From: Schoenoplectus triqueter
Taxonomy: Eukaryota; Streptophyta; Magnoliopsida; Poales; Cyperaceae
Assembly (NCBI GenBank): GCA_964058805.1
Contig: CAXKVV010000514.1
Span: 1 to 44,148, forward strand
Direction of reading: 5' to 3'
Length of the DNA stretch: 44,148 nt
Part shown: positions 32,177 through 44,148 of the stretch, one piece after another
Numbering within the stretch: the stretch's first letter is position 1
Layout of the letters: every line of letters begins with the position of its first letter
The notes under the pieces: generated by a model
Database searches by the model: none
Seen by the model: the letters and a program-made list of their open reading frames with translations, nothing else
Told to the model about the DNA's origin: nothing
Position numbers and translations under genes: made by a program

Positions 32177-35100
32177 TCATGTCGTGAAAAGCTCGGGATG
32201 ACTCTCCCGCATCTCGCTCTCAAGCTCCCAGGTAGCCTCTCGTGGCGAATGATGCTCCCACTGCACGAGAACTCGAGGAATAGATCGCCTCCGGAGCTGG
32301 GTCACCTGTGTGTCTAGTATGCATAACGGCCGCTCCCTGTAGGATAAGTCCGGCTCCACATGAAGAGGCTCGACCTCCAAGACGTGAGAAGGGTCGGATA
32401 CGTAACGTCTCAACTGGGATACGTGGAAGACGTTGTGCACGCCAGCGAGCGAAGGCGGCAGAGCGAGCCGATATGCCGAAGGTCCAACTCGCTCGAGGAT
32501 CAGGAACGGTCCAATGTATCGTGGTGCGAGTTTCCCCTTGACTCCGAACCTCATAACGCCCTTGGTGGGCGAGACTCTCAACAAAGCGTGCTCGCCCACG
32601 GTCAGCTGGAAATCGCGTCTCTTGGGGTCCGCGTAACGTCTCTGTCGGTCCTGGGCTGCGCGTAGACGCTCGTGGATCAACTTGACGGTGGCATGACTCT
32701 CGTTGATCATCTCGGATGTCGTAGGCTCGTACGTGCCGGCGGGTCCCCAGCATACGGGTGTACGCACTGGCTGTCCGTAGAGTGCCTCGAAGGGGGACAT
32801 GCCGATGGAAGCGTGATAACTGCTGTTGTACGCGAACTCCGATAAGCTGAGGTGCAGCTCCCAATCTCCACTCATCGTGAGTGCGCAGGCGCGTAGCATA
32901 TCCTCGAGAGTCTGGATCGTACGCTCAGACTGTCCGTCGGTCTGTGGATGGAAAGCGGTGCTGAAACTGAGCGTCGTCCCGAGGGCCTCCTGGAATCTCC
33001 CCCAAAACCGAGACGTAAAGCGTGGGTCACGATCAGAGACGATCCGCGTCGGCACTCCGTGATGTCGGTACTGCCATGCTAAGTACAATCTCCCCATGTC
33101 CTCGGCCGATGTCCCTAATCGAAAGGGAATGAAGTGTGCGACCTTGGTAAGCGTGTCGACTATAACCCAAACTGCGTTGTGCCCCAGTCGCGTCCTGGGC
33201 AGCCCCGTCACAAAATCCATCGTGATGATATCGAACTTGCGCTGTGACTTCGGTAGGGGCTGTATCAGTCCAGCCGGCCTCCTACGGTCGGCCTTAACCT
33301 TCTGACATACGAGACACCTAGCCACGTACTGGGCTATCTCCCGGTGCATCTTCTTCCACCAGAAGTGTCTCTTAAGGGTCTGATACATCTTGGTCTCGCC
33401 GGGATGGATAGCGTACCCTGAGTCGTGGGCCTCTGTCAAGATCCTACTCTTGAGATCTGGGTCCTTAGGTACGCACAGGCGATCGTCAAACAGAAGCGCT
33501 CCATCGTCAGCGATGTGGAAACGCGGTGCGGTGCCCTGGGGTACACTAGCGATGAACTTCGCCAAAAGAGGATCGGAGGGCTGTGCAAGTCGTATCTCGT
33601 CTCGTAACGTGGGCCGTATGCTCAATGGCGCTGCCGTGGCAATGTCGATCGAGGTGGAGGTGGATGGCGCGTCCGCAATAGTCATGACGAGATCCAGTCG
33701 TCGCATGTCCTCAATCAACTGGTGCTGCTCGGTAATTAGAGCCGCAAGGTTCGCGCTACTCTTGCGACTCAGGGCGTCAGCCACTACATTGGCCTTGCCG
33801 GGGTGATAAAGGATCTCCAGCTCGTAATCCTTCATCAACTCCAGCCATCGCCTCTGTCTCAAATTGAGCTCCTTCTGCGTAAAGACATACTTGAGACTCT
33901 TATGATCGGTGAAGATCTTGCACTTCGCTCCATAAAGGTAATGACGCCAGATCTTCAATGCGAAGATCACGGCGGCTAACTCCAAATCATGAGTCGGATA
34001 GTTCCTCTCATGGGTCTTAAGCTGTCGTGACGCGTAGGCAATGACGTGCCCCTCCTGCATCAAGACGCACCCAAGTCCAAGCCGGGATGCATCGGTATAG
34101 ACCGAATACTCCGTGTCGGGCACCGGCATGGCTAGAATGGGCGCAGAGACGAGACGTCTCTTGAGCTCCTCGAAGCTCTGCTGTCGCTCGGGTGTCCACT
34201 CAAACTTGACTCCCTTCTGCAACAGCTGGGTCAATGGTGCGGCGAGTACGGAGAATCCCTCTACAAATCGCCGGTAGTACCCAGCGAGTCCTAAGAAACT
34301 ACGCACCTCAGTCTGAGTCGTAGGGGGTCTCCACTCTGTGATCGCCGAAATCTTCTGCGGGTCCACCGCAAGTCCATCCCTGGATATGATGTGTCCAAGG
34401 AATCCGACCTGCTCGAGCCAAAACTCGCACTTCGAGAGCTTGGCATATAGCTTATGCTCTCTCAACCGCTGCAGAGTCAGTCTCAGATGGCGCGCGTGCT
34501 CGTCCCGACTACGCGAAAAGACGAGTATATCATCAATAAAGACTACTACGAACTGGTCTAGATAGTCTGAGAACACCCTATGCATGAGGCTCATGAAATA
34601 CGCGGGGGCGTTCGTCAAACCAAATGACATAACTAAAAACTCGTAGTGACCGTATCGCGTACGAAAAGCAGTCTTCGGGACGTCACTGGCTCTAATGGTC
34701 AGCTGATGGTATCCAGATCGTAGATCGATCTTGGAAAATACCTGTGAACCCTGTAGCTGATCAAACAGGTCATCGATACGAGGTATCGGATACCTGTTGG
34801 GCACTGTGACCTTGTTGAGCTCCCTATAGTCTATGCACAGACGTAGGGTGCCGTCCTTCTTGCGGACGAACAAGACCGGAGCACCCCAAGGGGAGGTACT
34901 CGGGCGTATAAATCCCTTCTCCAATAACTCCTCCAACTGAATCTTCAACTCCCGTAGCTCTGCGGGTGCCATCCGGTATGGGGCGCGTGCGACGGGCGTC
35001 GTGCCCGGCTGAAGCTCGATGCAGAACTCCACGTCACGTGGCGGCGGTAAGCCGGGTAGCTCGTCCGGAAAGACGTCGGGATACTCTCTCGCAACGGGAA

Positions 35101-36973
35101 CGGTCGATACATCCACCTCCTTGGCGTCCGTAACTGCAACAGACGCCAGGTAATACTCGCATCCCGCTGACATGAGATGCTTTGCCTGAAGGGCGGATAT
35201 AATTGGCACTCTCGTACCTGACTTCTTCCCTCGGAAATAAAAAGGCTCTGACGTCTCGTCACCGAACCTCACACTACGTCGCTCGCAGTCAACTACGGCG
35301 CGGTGTCGCGTCAACCAATCGAGTCCTAGAAGTACGTCAAAGTCTCGCATGTCGAGGACGGTAAGGTCTACTACTAGGTCCCTACCCGCAATCCTAACCA
35401 AACGCCCGCGACAGACCCGGTCGACGATAACGGTCCTCCCGAGTGGCGTCTGTACCTCCATGGCTCGCGTCCTAATCTCGGTAGGCCACTCGCGTGACGC
35501 GATAAATAGTGATGAAACGAATGAATGACTAGCCCCCGTATCTATAAGTACAAAAGCAGGGCTGTCAGAGATGTACACCATACCTGCAATGAGCTCGGCA
35601 TCGACGGGATCCTCATAACACGGCTGCTCCACATCCACCTCTGGTGCGGTCTCGTCAGCAACAACAGCATGAACCCGAGCAATAGGGCGAGCCGTCTGTC
35701 CTCGTCCTCCGCCTCGAGGCGGGGTAGATGCTCCACGTCCTCCTACTGGTCGAGGAGGCCCCGATGTGGCTCCCGGGGTCGGTCGGGCACCTCTGAATGG
35801 GCAGTCGGGTGCCCAGTGTCCCGGCTGCTGGCACGAATGGCATAGTCCGGGGCGAGGTCTCGGCGGGTACTGCTGGGACCTCTGAGGGTACGGCTGATAT
35901 CTCTGTGGGTGCAGCGGGGGTCTGCGGGGTGGTAGGGGTGCAGGGGGTCGTGGCGGAGGGAGCGAGGTGGAGGCTCCCTCGAAACGGGGTCGGATGTTGC
36001 GGGCCGCGGCCCGCGCTCCAATAAGGCTCTCCTGGTACTCGGCCTTATCCATCAGAAACTCCACCGAAGTACCGGGGTAAATGTCGAGGACACTAGCCAA
36101 AGCCGGCTGAAGTCCTCGAATAAATCGGGCTCGGCGTCGCGCTGGATCCGCGACTAGCTCGGGTGCGTAACGAGAGAGTCTAATGAATAACTCTCCATAC
36201 TGACGAGCTGTCCGAGAACCCTGTGTCAGCGTCTCGAACCTGTATCGGAGCACAGATAGCTGGTGCTCTCCCATGAAGCGAGCCCTAAATATGTCGGAGA
36301 AACGCTCCCACGACATGGCTCGAACTCCACCCTCAAACTGAGGCTCCTGGGAGGTCCACCAGTGGCGAGCGTCGCGATCCAATAGGGTGGTCGCTAGCTC
36401 AGCCATGTAGGCCTCGGGAGTACGCGAGAGACGAAAAGTGACCTGCACTGCTGCAAGCCACTCCTCAGCAGCGTCGTACCCGCCGCTGCCATCATACCGG
36501 GGTGTATGATGGCGCTCAAACTCCCGTAACGCAGAGACAAACGGATCCTGTGTCGTCTGTCCCGCAGCGCTCGCCTGAGTGGTAAACTGCGCCAGCCCAG
36601 AAAAGAAAGCCTGCATGAGCTGGGCCGGGTCAGTCCCGGGGGTGAATACAATAGGCTGCGGCGGGGCCGCAGGCTGTGGCGGATCCACAGGTGACGGGGT
36701 ACTGCGAGCCGCTCTGCGCGTGTGGGTCCCGGGGGAAGTGATCGGGGGAGACAATGGAGACGGGGTACCACGCTCATCAGAGGCGTGCGGACGGTGCGTG
36801 GAACTGGCGGTATCGTGGGCCACATGACCCTCACTCGTACGTAGGCGTGAGGGCTGTGGGTCTGGTGGAGGTAGCCCTAAACGGGCCTGAGCACGGGTGC
36901 GAGGGGGATCGCGTCCCCCGGTGAAGGAACGGGTCATGAATGTAGAAAGGAATGTCTGCACAGAAAATAACAC
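32177..36973 (-). CDS. gag-pol: Chromovirus gag-pol polyprotein, 1598 codons, intact
   Basis: One uninterrupted frame carries all domains in chromovirus order. A gag region (about residues 100-340) is followed by a CCHC zinc knuckle (C378, C381, H386, C391). The aspartic protease has DTGA at 478-481. Reverse transcriptase has [11 protein letters not shown] near 710 and the catalytic FIDD at 812-815. RNase H has D961, E998, D1023 and D1066. Integrase has zinc ligands H1183, H1190, C1220 and C1223 and the DD35E triad D1253, D1314 and E1350. A GPF-type segment follows at about 1485-1490, then a C-terminal chromodomain from about 1548 to 1598, thought to guide integration to marked chromatin. The first ATG is at 36973, but the next one, at 36937 (MTRSFTGG), is a more natural start, because the bases before it resemble a leader and even a splice acceptor. 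Gag and pol are fused in one frame with no stop or shift. It is much more GC-rich than its host surroundings. Confidence 0.97.
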   Translation of the reverse strand: MLFSVQTFLSTFMTRSFTGGRDPPRTRAQARLGLPPPDPQPSRLRTSEGHVAHDTASSTHRPHASDERGTPSPLSPPITSPGTHTRRAARSTPSPVDPPQPAAPPQPIVFTPGTDPAQLMQAFFSGLAQFTTQASAAGQTTQDPFVSALREFERHHTPRYDGSGGYDAAEEWLAAVQVTFRLSRTPEAYMAELATTLLDRDARHWWTSQEPQFEGGVRAMSWERFSDIFRARFMGEHQLSVLRYRFETLTQGSRTARQYGELFIRLSRYAPELVADPARRRARFIRGLQPALASVLDIYPGTSVEFLMDKAEYQESLIGARAAARNIRPRFEGASTSLPPPRPPAPLPPRRPPLHPQRYQPYPQRSQQYPPRPRPGLCHSCQQPGHWAPDCPFRGARPTPGATSGPPRPVGGRGASTPPRGGGRGQTARPIARVHAVVADETAPEVDVEQPCYEDPVDAELIAGMVYISDSPAFVLIDTGASHSFVSSLFIASREWPTEIRTRAMEVQTPLGRTVIVDRVCRGRLVRIAGRDLVVDLTVLDMRDFDVLLGLDWLTRHRAVVDCERRSVRFGDETSEPFYFRGKKSGTRVPIISALQAKHLMSAGCEYYLASVAVTDAKEVDVSTVPVAREYPDVFPDELPGLPPPRDVEFCIELQPGTTPVARAPYRMAPAELRELKIQLEELLEKGFIRPSTSPWGAPVLFVRKKDGTLRLCIDYRELNKVTVPNRYPIPRIDDLFDQLQGSQVFSKIDLRSGYHQLTIRASDVPKTAFRTRYGHYEFLVMSFGLTNAPAYFMSLMHRVFSDYLDQFVVVFIDDILVFSRSRDEHARHLRLTLQRLREHKLYAKLSKCEFWLEQVGFLGHIISRDGLAVDPQKISAITEWRPPTTQTEVRSFLGLAGYYRRFVEGFSVLAAPLTQLLQKGVKFEWTPERQQSFEELKRRLVSAPILAMPVPDTEYSVYTDASRLGLGCVLMQEGHVIAYASRQLKTHERNYPTHDLELAAVIFALKIWRHYLYGAKCKIFTDHKSLKYVFTQKELNLRQRRWLELMKDYELEILYHPGKANVVADALSRKSSANLAALITEQHQLIEDMRRLDLVMTIADAPSTSTSIDIATAAPLSIRPTLRDEIRLAQPSDPLLAKFIASVPQGTAPRFHIADDGALLFDDRLCVPKDPDLKSRILTEAHDSGYAIHPGETKMYQTLKRHFWWKKMHREIAQYVARCLVCQKVKADRRRPAGLIQPLPKSQRKFDIITMDFVTGLPRTRLGHNAVWVIVDTLTKVAHFIPFRLGTSAEDMGRLYLAWQYRHHGVPTRIVSDRDPRFTSRFWGRFQEALGTTLSFSTAFHPQTDGQSERTIQTLEDMLRACALTMSGDWELHLSLSEFAYNSSYHASIGMSPFEALYGQPVRTPVCWGPAGTYEPTTSEMINESHATVKLIHERLRAAQDRQRRYADPKRRDFQLTVGEHALLRVSPTKGVMRFGVKGKLAPRYIGPFLILERVGPSAYRLALPPSLAGVHNVFHVSQLRRYVSDPSHVLEVEPLHVEPDLSYRERPLCILDTQVTQLRRRSIPRVLVQWEHHSPREATWELESEMRESHPELFTT

Positions 36974-37254
36974 AAGGACAGTAAGTAAATCGCGCTAACA
37001 CTATCATTCTTTTTAATCTAAATGATGCATAAACTTGGTTCATTTATTTAGTTCATGTGTCACGTTCGGGTGATGGGATCCATGGGACAGCGAAATTTCG
37101 CCCCTTAGTGCGTATCGCGTGCCCCGTCTTTCCTAGACCTACCCCTCACCAACCTATGTCAAGTACATATTATTATTTGTTTATTTATTCGTCTTCACGG
37201 GATTTTTGGATGTTACCATAGCATGATTTATACGAAATCGGATTATAAATTCAC
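36974..37254 (-). other. Leader between primer-binding site and gag-pol
   Basis: About 280 bp of untranslated leader in element orientation. It contains no recognisable motif apart from a pyrimidine-rich TTATTTTCTGTGCAG stretch that ends about 10 codons upstream of the second ATG. Confidence 0.6.
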
Positions 37255-37266
37255 GCTCTGATACCA
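37255..37266 (-). other. Primer-binding site, initiator-Met tRNA type
   Basis: In element orientation TGGTATCAGAGC lies eight bases after the end of the 5' LTR and is complementary to the 3' end of plant initiator methionine tRNA, the standard primer for this lineage. Confidence 0.95.
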
Positions 37267-37274
37267 CCAAAGGA

Positions 37275-40200
37275 TGTCACACCCCAGAAATAAATGAATC
37301 GGATTAGGGGTGCTAATCCCGCCACGTACGCACGACGAGACGTGCGTACGAAAGGCTAAGTGAATAAGAATAAAAATAAAGAAAATCCCAGAATAAACAA
37401 AATAATAATAATAATACAAAACAAAACAGTCCAGAATATACAGATAAATACAACGCCAGACACCGGCGGGGCTAACTCCATCGGAATGGGTAGCAAAATC
37501 TCTCAAATAAAGCCCAAAGAAAGAAACCAAAAACCCGATACCCGATAAGCCCAAATCAACTACCCGCCTCACTGTGCTGATGCGGCGAAGCACCTCTGAT
37601 ATCACGCAGGACTGTTGCACCTAGCACTCTCATCAAAACTCGAGCCCATACCTGTAAACCTGGATCCCACAACCACCGTGGAAACGTGAGTAATTTTAAA
37701 AAAAATACTCAGTACGGATTTAGATCCAGCCTTAAGATTTGATCTTCTTTCCTAGACTGGACCCAAACACCGATACCGAATTTAAATGCATTGAATTATT
37801 TAAATATATGTTAATGTATCATTATTTTATACAATTCGAGAACACCTCTACATGAATGACATGAAATGACAATTAACCCTGAAATAGAAAATCTGAGGAA
37901 ATAGTAATATAATAATAAATATAAGGTACGAGTAAACAAACACCCGAAATAAATATCCCAATTTGCAAATCACCAGATCTATCCCAAGCGGGCGCCACCA
38001 GCGTCCCAACTTACGAACTTGGGCCTTGCCTAAGCGGGCGCCACCAGCGACCCAACTTACGAACTTAGGACTTTATGTTTATGCGGCGCCAATGCCGCAT
38101 AAACGACAATTCGGGCTCCCGAGGCGATAACGCCCTAGGAGAGTGAGCGTGCATAAGCACGTACTCTGGTCTGCTAAATCTGGTAATTCACCTTACAAAA
38201 TAAAAACAAACGGATAATTATGTCTTCAGTTGCCATACCGCCAAAGGAGATAACTACTCGTGAATTAACAAATCGAAATCAAATGGGAGCCTACACTGTA
38301 CCAACCAAGGGTCAGAGGACCGCATCCCGTAAAAGTATCAAAACGAAATATAACAAATGGGAGCCTACACCGTACCCACTAAGGCCAGTGGACCGCATCC
38401 CGACTTTCTCTGTACCAACTACGGGCCAAAGGAGAAAGCCCTTCGGACAATATTAGGATCCTAAATACGCCGGATAAATATAATAATATAATATCACGAA
38501 CTAGATTCCAGTCTCGGATATGGCCGCCCACACTAAACACTGAAGTACACGGTATCCTAAAACACTCAAATCTGGATTAAAAATCTAATCATATTAAGAA
38601 TAATAAAAATATAATATTGATCAAAGAAAAACACTCTGACACAGCCGAACCCGCCAAATGACGGGATCGGTGGATAATCCGACAGGCACAGATGCGCAGT
38701 ACATATACAGACCGGTGGGTCCCACGGGCCTATGGGTCACCGTACGTAACCACAACGGTCTGGTTATGCAAGGCAACTTAGACTGGAAATTACCCGGTCC
38801 GCCTCTCAGCACTCCCATGCATTTAATGCATGATTAACTACCTAGCTTAATTAATAATTAGTAATAGTAATAATATTTTCCTAATAAATATAATCTACAA
38901 CTTGAATTATCTAATTCTATCTGATCCTATCTCGGGACTATTTCCCGAATACTACTCCTATCCTGTCTACGTGCAATATGACATGATATGACATGCGAAT
39001 GCGGGTATGTCTCGAATATGCTGGTCAATTTACCGGATGCAAATGACGGGTCAGATTCAGTCTCTAGTTAAATTTGGACAAAAACACCGCAATTCAGATT
39101 TATTTTAAAAACATTTTATTTTCGGTTTGGGTTCCTAATTCTGAAGAAAGAAGATGAATCCCAGGAAACCGTACCTGGGAGTGCTGGTGAGGATCGTGGA
39201 GTCGCTCTACTCCGGAGGTAGAACACCGGCCTCGGGGTCGGTGTCCGCGTACGTCGGGTCGGGAACGACCTCGTACTCCGCGAGAGGATCCGAGTCGACT
39301 GTATCACCTAATTAATTTAAATTAGATATTTATTAGTTTTACTTGATTTACTCAACAATTACCAACTAAATTAGATCGATAATTAATTACACGGTTGTTT
39401 CAGGTTTTATCGTCTTTTCTTGTAAATTTCGGCAGTATTCCTGCTGCATCTGTGCGGTGCCGGGAATTTTCGTTGTTCGCATACTGATTTTGTTAACCTA
39501 TGTTTATCGTTCTAGATCATTTTTATACATTTAATCTTCATTTTAGTTTTCAAGTTTACGGATTTAATTTCTAACCCAATTAATTTAAAATAGAGAAATT
39601 GATTAATATATATATAGTTTAAGAATCTAAATTATTATTATAATTTAAGTTATTATTTTATAACTCTTAATTATTTATAATCTATTAATTGATTATGTTT
39701 TATTTTAGTTATACTAGTATTATTTTTTTTTATAATTTAGAGATTATATTTATTTGAGTAACGTAACTAATTCAATTTACTTAAATTAAATAAATTAACT
39801 TAATGTTATCCTTAATTTACTTGATTATAATTAGGATAATTAATTTGTTAGAAATAGAGAAATTGATTAATATATAATATTATATAATTAATATTGTTCT
39901 TGTTTTTAGTAGATAAATTGATTATTAGGTTTTATAAGTTAGAAAAATAATTTTAAAATTAAAAGTAAAATAGAAAGGGTTAAAAAGAAATAAATAAAAT
40001 AAAATAAAGAAAAATGAATAAACAAAAACAAAATAAAGAAAGTTATTATATTAATATGTGTTGGTGTTTTAATGTTCGGGATCATACGCTGACTACCAAA
40101 TCATTGGTGCCAATGCACCGATATCCCGAATCGGGGGCAGTCAGGGAATATAATCATTTCCCGGATATTCAAGTTTACGTTTTAGTCCATGGATACCGCC

Positions 40201-42665
40201 AAACCTTTCGGGGCGGCCTCCAATTATTTAGTCACATTTTTAATTTAATCACTTTTACTATCTTGACACTTTTAAGCATTGGGCCTTATTTATCCTAATA
40301 TTATCCTTAATTTAATTTAACTAATTTATTAATCCGATCATTGGCCCAATGAACCCCTTTTACTTTCTGAAATCCTGATTATTAGAAATCGGGCTGACTT
40401 ATAAGTATATTTTATTTCATTATCTATTCAACCCCTAATTGAGTCCTATCATCCTTTAAGCCCAATCTTAATTACTTATATATGTAAGTATATAGTCCAT
40501 TCCCTAATTCTCTTGCCCAATTAATTTGTTCCTTAGTTACAATCAGCACCACCAAATTTCTGACAGAGGCACAAGGGACAGGCAACCATCCATAGAAACA
40601 ACAATTCGGTCACAACAAGGAGGTCAGGGGGTAACCATACCAGACAAGTCAGAAATGGCACAAGCAACCCCAAATTAAGCCAAACCACAGCATAACAGTT
40701 AAATAAACCCGAAACAACACAAGCAAATCAGATTTAAGCTGATGACAACATTGAAAATCAGATAAACCGGCAGCAGTACAACATGGAGAGAGGGGGGGGG
40801 GGGCTGGTACCAGCTCAGATGGTACCAGTGAATGCATCAGACAAGAGGGGCAACCAAAAGGCATCCCCCAAACCGAAATTTGGGTAACAACAATCAATAA
40901 GACAGCCACACCACCCAGCAAAAGCATCAATTAAACAATTATAACACAACCCATCAACAATTAAACCAGCACCAATTCCCAGTAAAACCAAACAGCCTCA
41001 TAACCAGCCAATTAAATCCGATTCAAAACAGCCAACAAATCAAGTGCAACAGATTCAATCAGCAAGACACAGCCAGAAAGGACAGCAAATTAGAGGGTCA
41101 TACACCAGTGCACAGAGGACCCCAACACCCAAAAGAAAAGGCGAAGGGCAGCCTCACCTCTCTGGTACCTTTCGGTACCAGTGTACCAAGGTGCCCTGTA
41201 TCAACATCTAAACCGTGCCAGGTACCAGCACAGGTTGTACCAGGAATAACACAGAGGCAACAACAACAACCCAACATACCAGAACCAAAACAAGACAGCA
41301 GTGAAACAGACCAGAACAAGGGGTCAGCTGGTACCAGCAACCAGCTACACCTGGTACCAGTTTAGCACAGAGCCAGAGACAACTGGGACAACAGAGAAAA
41401 AGGGAAAAATAACACACAGAGTAAGGCAACCACAGGGCTCGATGGCCCCTGAGCAACAAGCAACCAACACCCCACATAACAGAAAATAAAACAGCAAGAG
41501 CACAACAGGAACAAGGGCTAGGGTTTACCAGTAAGGGCGGCCAAAGAAAGACAAATAGCACAAGGTAGTAAACCGAGGTGGGTTGAACTCCTCCTCGAAG
41601 AGCCCGGCCACCACCACTCCCTCCCCTTTTTAGAACTCCTCTTCTTACTATCTGTTCTTATCAGTTCAAACTTTCTGGATTTCAATTTCTCAACACATGA
41701 GAGCAGCAAAAAGGCGGAGGGGGTGGCGCACGCGCAGGTTTATAAAGGGGTGTCAAGTAGCAAAAGGTACGGAAACGGGGCATGCAAGGGTCAAGGGGTG
41801 TGACCGCTAGGGTTGACAGTAGAGGGGATCTGTCAGTGGAGAAGCAGGAGGAAAGGGGGTGACAGACGAGCGAACTGACAGGACTGAGATCGCTCGGCCG
41901 ATCGATGCGACAATCGGTGAGAGAGAGAGTGTGGGGGGGGGGGGGAAGAGGGGAGAGGTAGAGTGGAGCGACAGACCGAGAGACGGAGAGAGAGATATGA
42001 GAGTTGTCGCTGGGGAGTCAAAAGACAGCGGAGAAATCCGGGAAAGAGAGAAACAACGGCGGAAAGTGCAAGAGGGGGGGCGTGCCTGAGACGCGATAGA
42101 AGAGAGAGAGAGGGTCATAAATGCGAAGGGACTGATCCATCGGTAAGGGAGAGAGAGAAGGCAGAATTTGACAGGGGAGAGAGGAGAGAGAGAGTTGGGG
42201 TCTTAATTATGGATTTAATGAAGAGAGAGAGGAAATTTTAGAGGGGACGGGATCCTTTGTGGCCGCGGTTTATGGCCGTTGGTGTGGCAAATCAGATTCT
42301 TATTCGTTTCTGGTTGTTAAGTTTTGGCAAATAGAATATTTTGCTATCGTAATTCATTTATTTCATTGTTAAATCAGCAATAGGTTAAATCCAGAAACTG
42401 TTATTACTATTCCGGGTATATTTATTTAATAAACTCGAATTCTCGATTCAATTTATTTTAATCGATTATAAATTGGTTCCCTAGAAAAAAAAATCGTAAA
42501 TAAACTTTACTTCTATTTATTTTTTTTCGGTCTTAATATAAGTAAATTAAATCATTATCTTTGCTAATTACTGCGTTGCGTTATCAGATTTTAATTGAAA
42601 TCAAAATTTGTGATTACTACATTAAATATTTATTGTTATTTAACCAAAATTTTCATGGTTTAACA
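37275..42665 (-). repeat. Right LTR (5' LTR of the element), 5391 bp
   Basis: Collinear with 26741-32133. I counted seven substitutions and four one- or two-base length changes, the latter in or next to homopolymer runs. In element orientation this copy would drive transcription of gag-pol. Confidence 0.97.
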
Positions 42666-42670
42666 GTATC
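42666..42670. repeat. Right target-site duplication of the chromovirus
   Basis: GTATC, identical to 26736-26740. Confidence 0.95.
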
Positions 42671-42804
42671 AAAAACCAAATTTCTGACATTTGTTCTCCT
42701 AATTATTTCACTAACTATTCATGTTTGGTGGACACAGCAAATATTAAATCACCTTAATACAGTGTGACATTTGATAGTAGTAGAGTAATAGATAAAATAT
42801 TTTT

Positions 42805-43195
42805 TAATACATAAAAAGAGTTAAATTTTCAAGCTTTTCAATCGTACTATATCATCATTTTTCTTCACCATTGATATTGTTTAAATCTTCTCATCTTCTT
42901 AAATCTAAGGGTTCATATAAAATAGTTTCTATCTCGTCATTTAAAATAATGTATATAATATATTTAAGATGAAACTTAACTCTTAAAATGATCTAACTTT
43001 TTTACATGATCATTTATAGATCATTATATATTTAATTATATCTATTATTATTACTACTTAGCATTTAAAAATATTATATCTAAATTTTCTTTAATGTGAA
43101 ATTCATTAAAATATATTTAAAATTTTATATTGTTAATTATTTATTTGAGGACTATATTGTCAAGACGAAAGCCCGAGTTACTAGTTTAGGTAAAA
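42805..43195 (-). repeat. AT-rich dispersed repeat family, copy 3 (inverted)
   Basis: Read on the minus strand this copy matches the copies at 9711-10060 and 10067-10435. It starts near TAACTCGGGCTTTCGTCTTG, continues through AATATAGTCCTCAAATAAAT and ends near GTTAAATTTTCAAGC on the plus strand. Confidence 0.7.
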
Positions 43196-44148
43196 ATTGT
43201 CAATGGATCAAAAAATTGATGATTTTACTTTTTACATTAGTAAGTGTTTTAAATCACTTTATCTTAACTCACTCCTGTTTGTTGATACATTAAAATAGTT
43301 TAAATTAATTTTACTCCACTCGTCAAACACAGGGTACACTAATAATTAATGGTTTTATTTATTCCAAAATTAAATTAATCATGTCAAAGTCTCATCCCAT
43401 ATGCTCATTCACGTGATTCTTTTCGCATAAGAGCTCAATGTCCAACTACATATATATGTTAGATGTTTATGCTTGCAATATTAAATGTTTATACTTATAC
43501 CATTGGTTATTTTACCAACATGACTAGTTCTTTGTTCGTAATCAATTTATACTTGCGCAAGATTAGTATTTAATTATAGGGTGGGGTCCTTAACAATCGG
43601 TTATTTTGATAATCTTCACAGTGGGCTCTTAAATAAAAAAAACATAAAAATAGAAAAAAATTATAGACATATTTTTTCACTTATATATTGATAGTGTTTT
43701 AAATTTTATATAATTTCATCACCGTTTGATAGCCCATCAAAGAAGGGCCGAGCAAGGATTTCCGAATGGGGGCTGAGATCACAAGTTGTAATTACATAAA
43801 ATAATATAAAAATATAATAAAGCAATAAGTTTAAATTGTATACTCGTTGTTAGAAATAATGATAATATTATAAATACTTCTTGAGTTTTTTTTTATTATA
43901 ATCATTCATTTAAATTTTTTATGTTGTATTAAATTGGTGCAATGCAATGAAATGCAATAAGAAATCCTGATTCCTAACATAATTTATTGTAGCATACTAA
44001 TTATTGTTGTACTATTGACAGAAAGTAAAGAAAAAATTGATAATTAAGTTAATTATGAACAAAAAATTATGAATGGGTGATTAAAAAATTATAATACTTT
44101 CGCTTATCAACTTAGAGTTGACTGAAATAATAACTCAACAATCAACAC
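43196..44148. other. Right-edge intergenic DNA
   Basis: AT-rich with no gene recognised. A GC-richer stretch at about 43745-43790 (GGGCCGAGCAAGGATTTCC) resembles one end of a hAT MITE, without a partner end inside the window. Confidence 0.4.

Larger units (their letters stand above)
26741..42665 (-). mobile_element. Intact Ty3/Gypsy chromovirus (Tekay/Del-like) with 5.4-kb LTRs, 15.9 kb
   Basis: The element lies in minus orientation. Its parts in its own direction are the 5' LTR (42665-37275), primer-binding site (37266-37255), gag-pol (36973-32177), polypurine tract (about 32150-32134) and 3' LTR (32133-26741). The LTRs start TGTTAAACC and end GGTGTGACA when read in element orientation. A perfect GTATC target duplication flanks it. 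The polyprotein is uninterrupted and the LTRs are about 99.9% identical, so it is autonomous-looking and recent. The lineage call rests on the integrase followed by a GPY/F-like segment and a C-terminal chromodomain of the ILDTQV / VQW / EATWE type. Confidence 0.95.

Noticed and set aside
32308..36827. Plus-strand open frames opposite gag-pol
   Set aside because: They are antisense shadows of the GC-rich polyprotein and contain no family signatures.
43745..43790. Another hAT MITE at the right edge
   Set aside because: Only one end-like segment is present; no matching end or target duplication was found inside the window.

Overview
This window is plant nuclear DNA, most likely from a eudicot. 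It has intron-containing plant genes with GT-AG splice sites, AT-rich intergenic DNA, many hAT-type miniature elements and one very large Ty3/Gypsy chromovirus. The species cannot be named from the sequence. No prokaryotic operon, CRISPR array, rRNA or intact tRNA gene was seen.

Genes. (1) On the minus strand at 1010-1114 lies a likely first coding exon of a MON2-like trafficking protein; the rest would run off the left edge. (2) On the minus strand at 2514-6099 lies a complete eight-exon type B monogalactosyldiacylglycerol synthase (MGD2/3 class). All splice sites and reading phases could be followed by hand to a 491-residue product. A P1BS-like site (phosphate-starvation box) lies about 630 bp upstream of its start codon. 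(3) On the plus strand at 19744-21935 lies a nine-exon HPGT2/3-like hydroxyproline O-galactosyltransferase gene (GT31). Eight exons look intact, but exon 4 is broken by stop codons, a scrambled or lost stretch and a poly-A frameshift, so it is called a pseudogene.

Mobile DNA. An intact Tekay/Del-type chromovirus in minus orientation fills 26741-42665. It has a perfect 5-bp target duplication (gtatc), an initiator-Met tRNA primer site, a G-rich polypurine tract and one open 1598-codon gag-pol frame ending in a chromodomain. Its two LTRs are about 5.39 kb each, longer than the 5.14-kb internal part, and differ by only about seven substitutions, so it is a recent insertion. Elsewhere there are four hAT-like MITEs with 8-bp target duplications (1697-1935, 8761-9026, 12259-12682, 23701-23898), one of which sits inside the A box of a tRNA-derived SINE-like sequence. 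There is also a probable LTR remnant (10610-11660), a three-copy AT-rich repeat family, and two GC-punctuated dispersed repeats (13849-14219, 14415-14915).

The least ordinary structure is an 880-bp MULE-like non-autonomous element at 17885-18764. It has long inverted ends, a near-perfect target duplication, and eight copies of a 23-29-bp palindrome built around GGGCGTGAGTT/AACTCACGCCC, arranged as two diverged tandem halves. The remaining intergenic DNA is AT-rich with scattered hairpins and microsatellites and no further gene that I can support.
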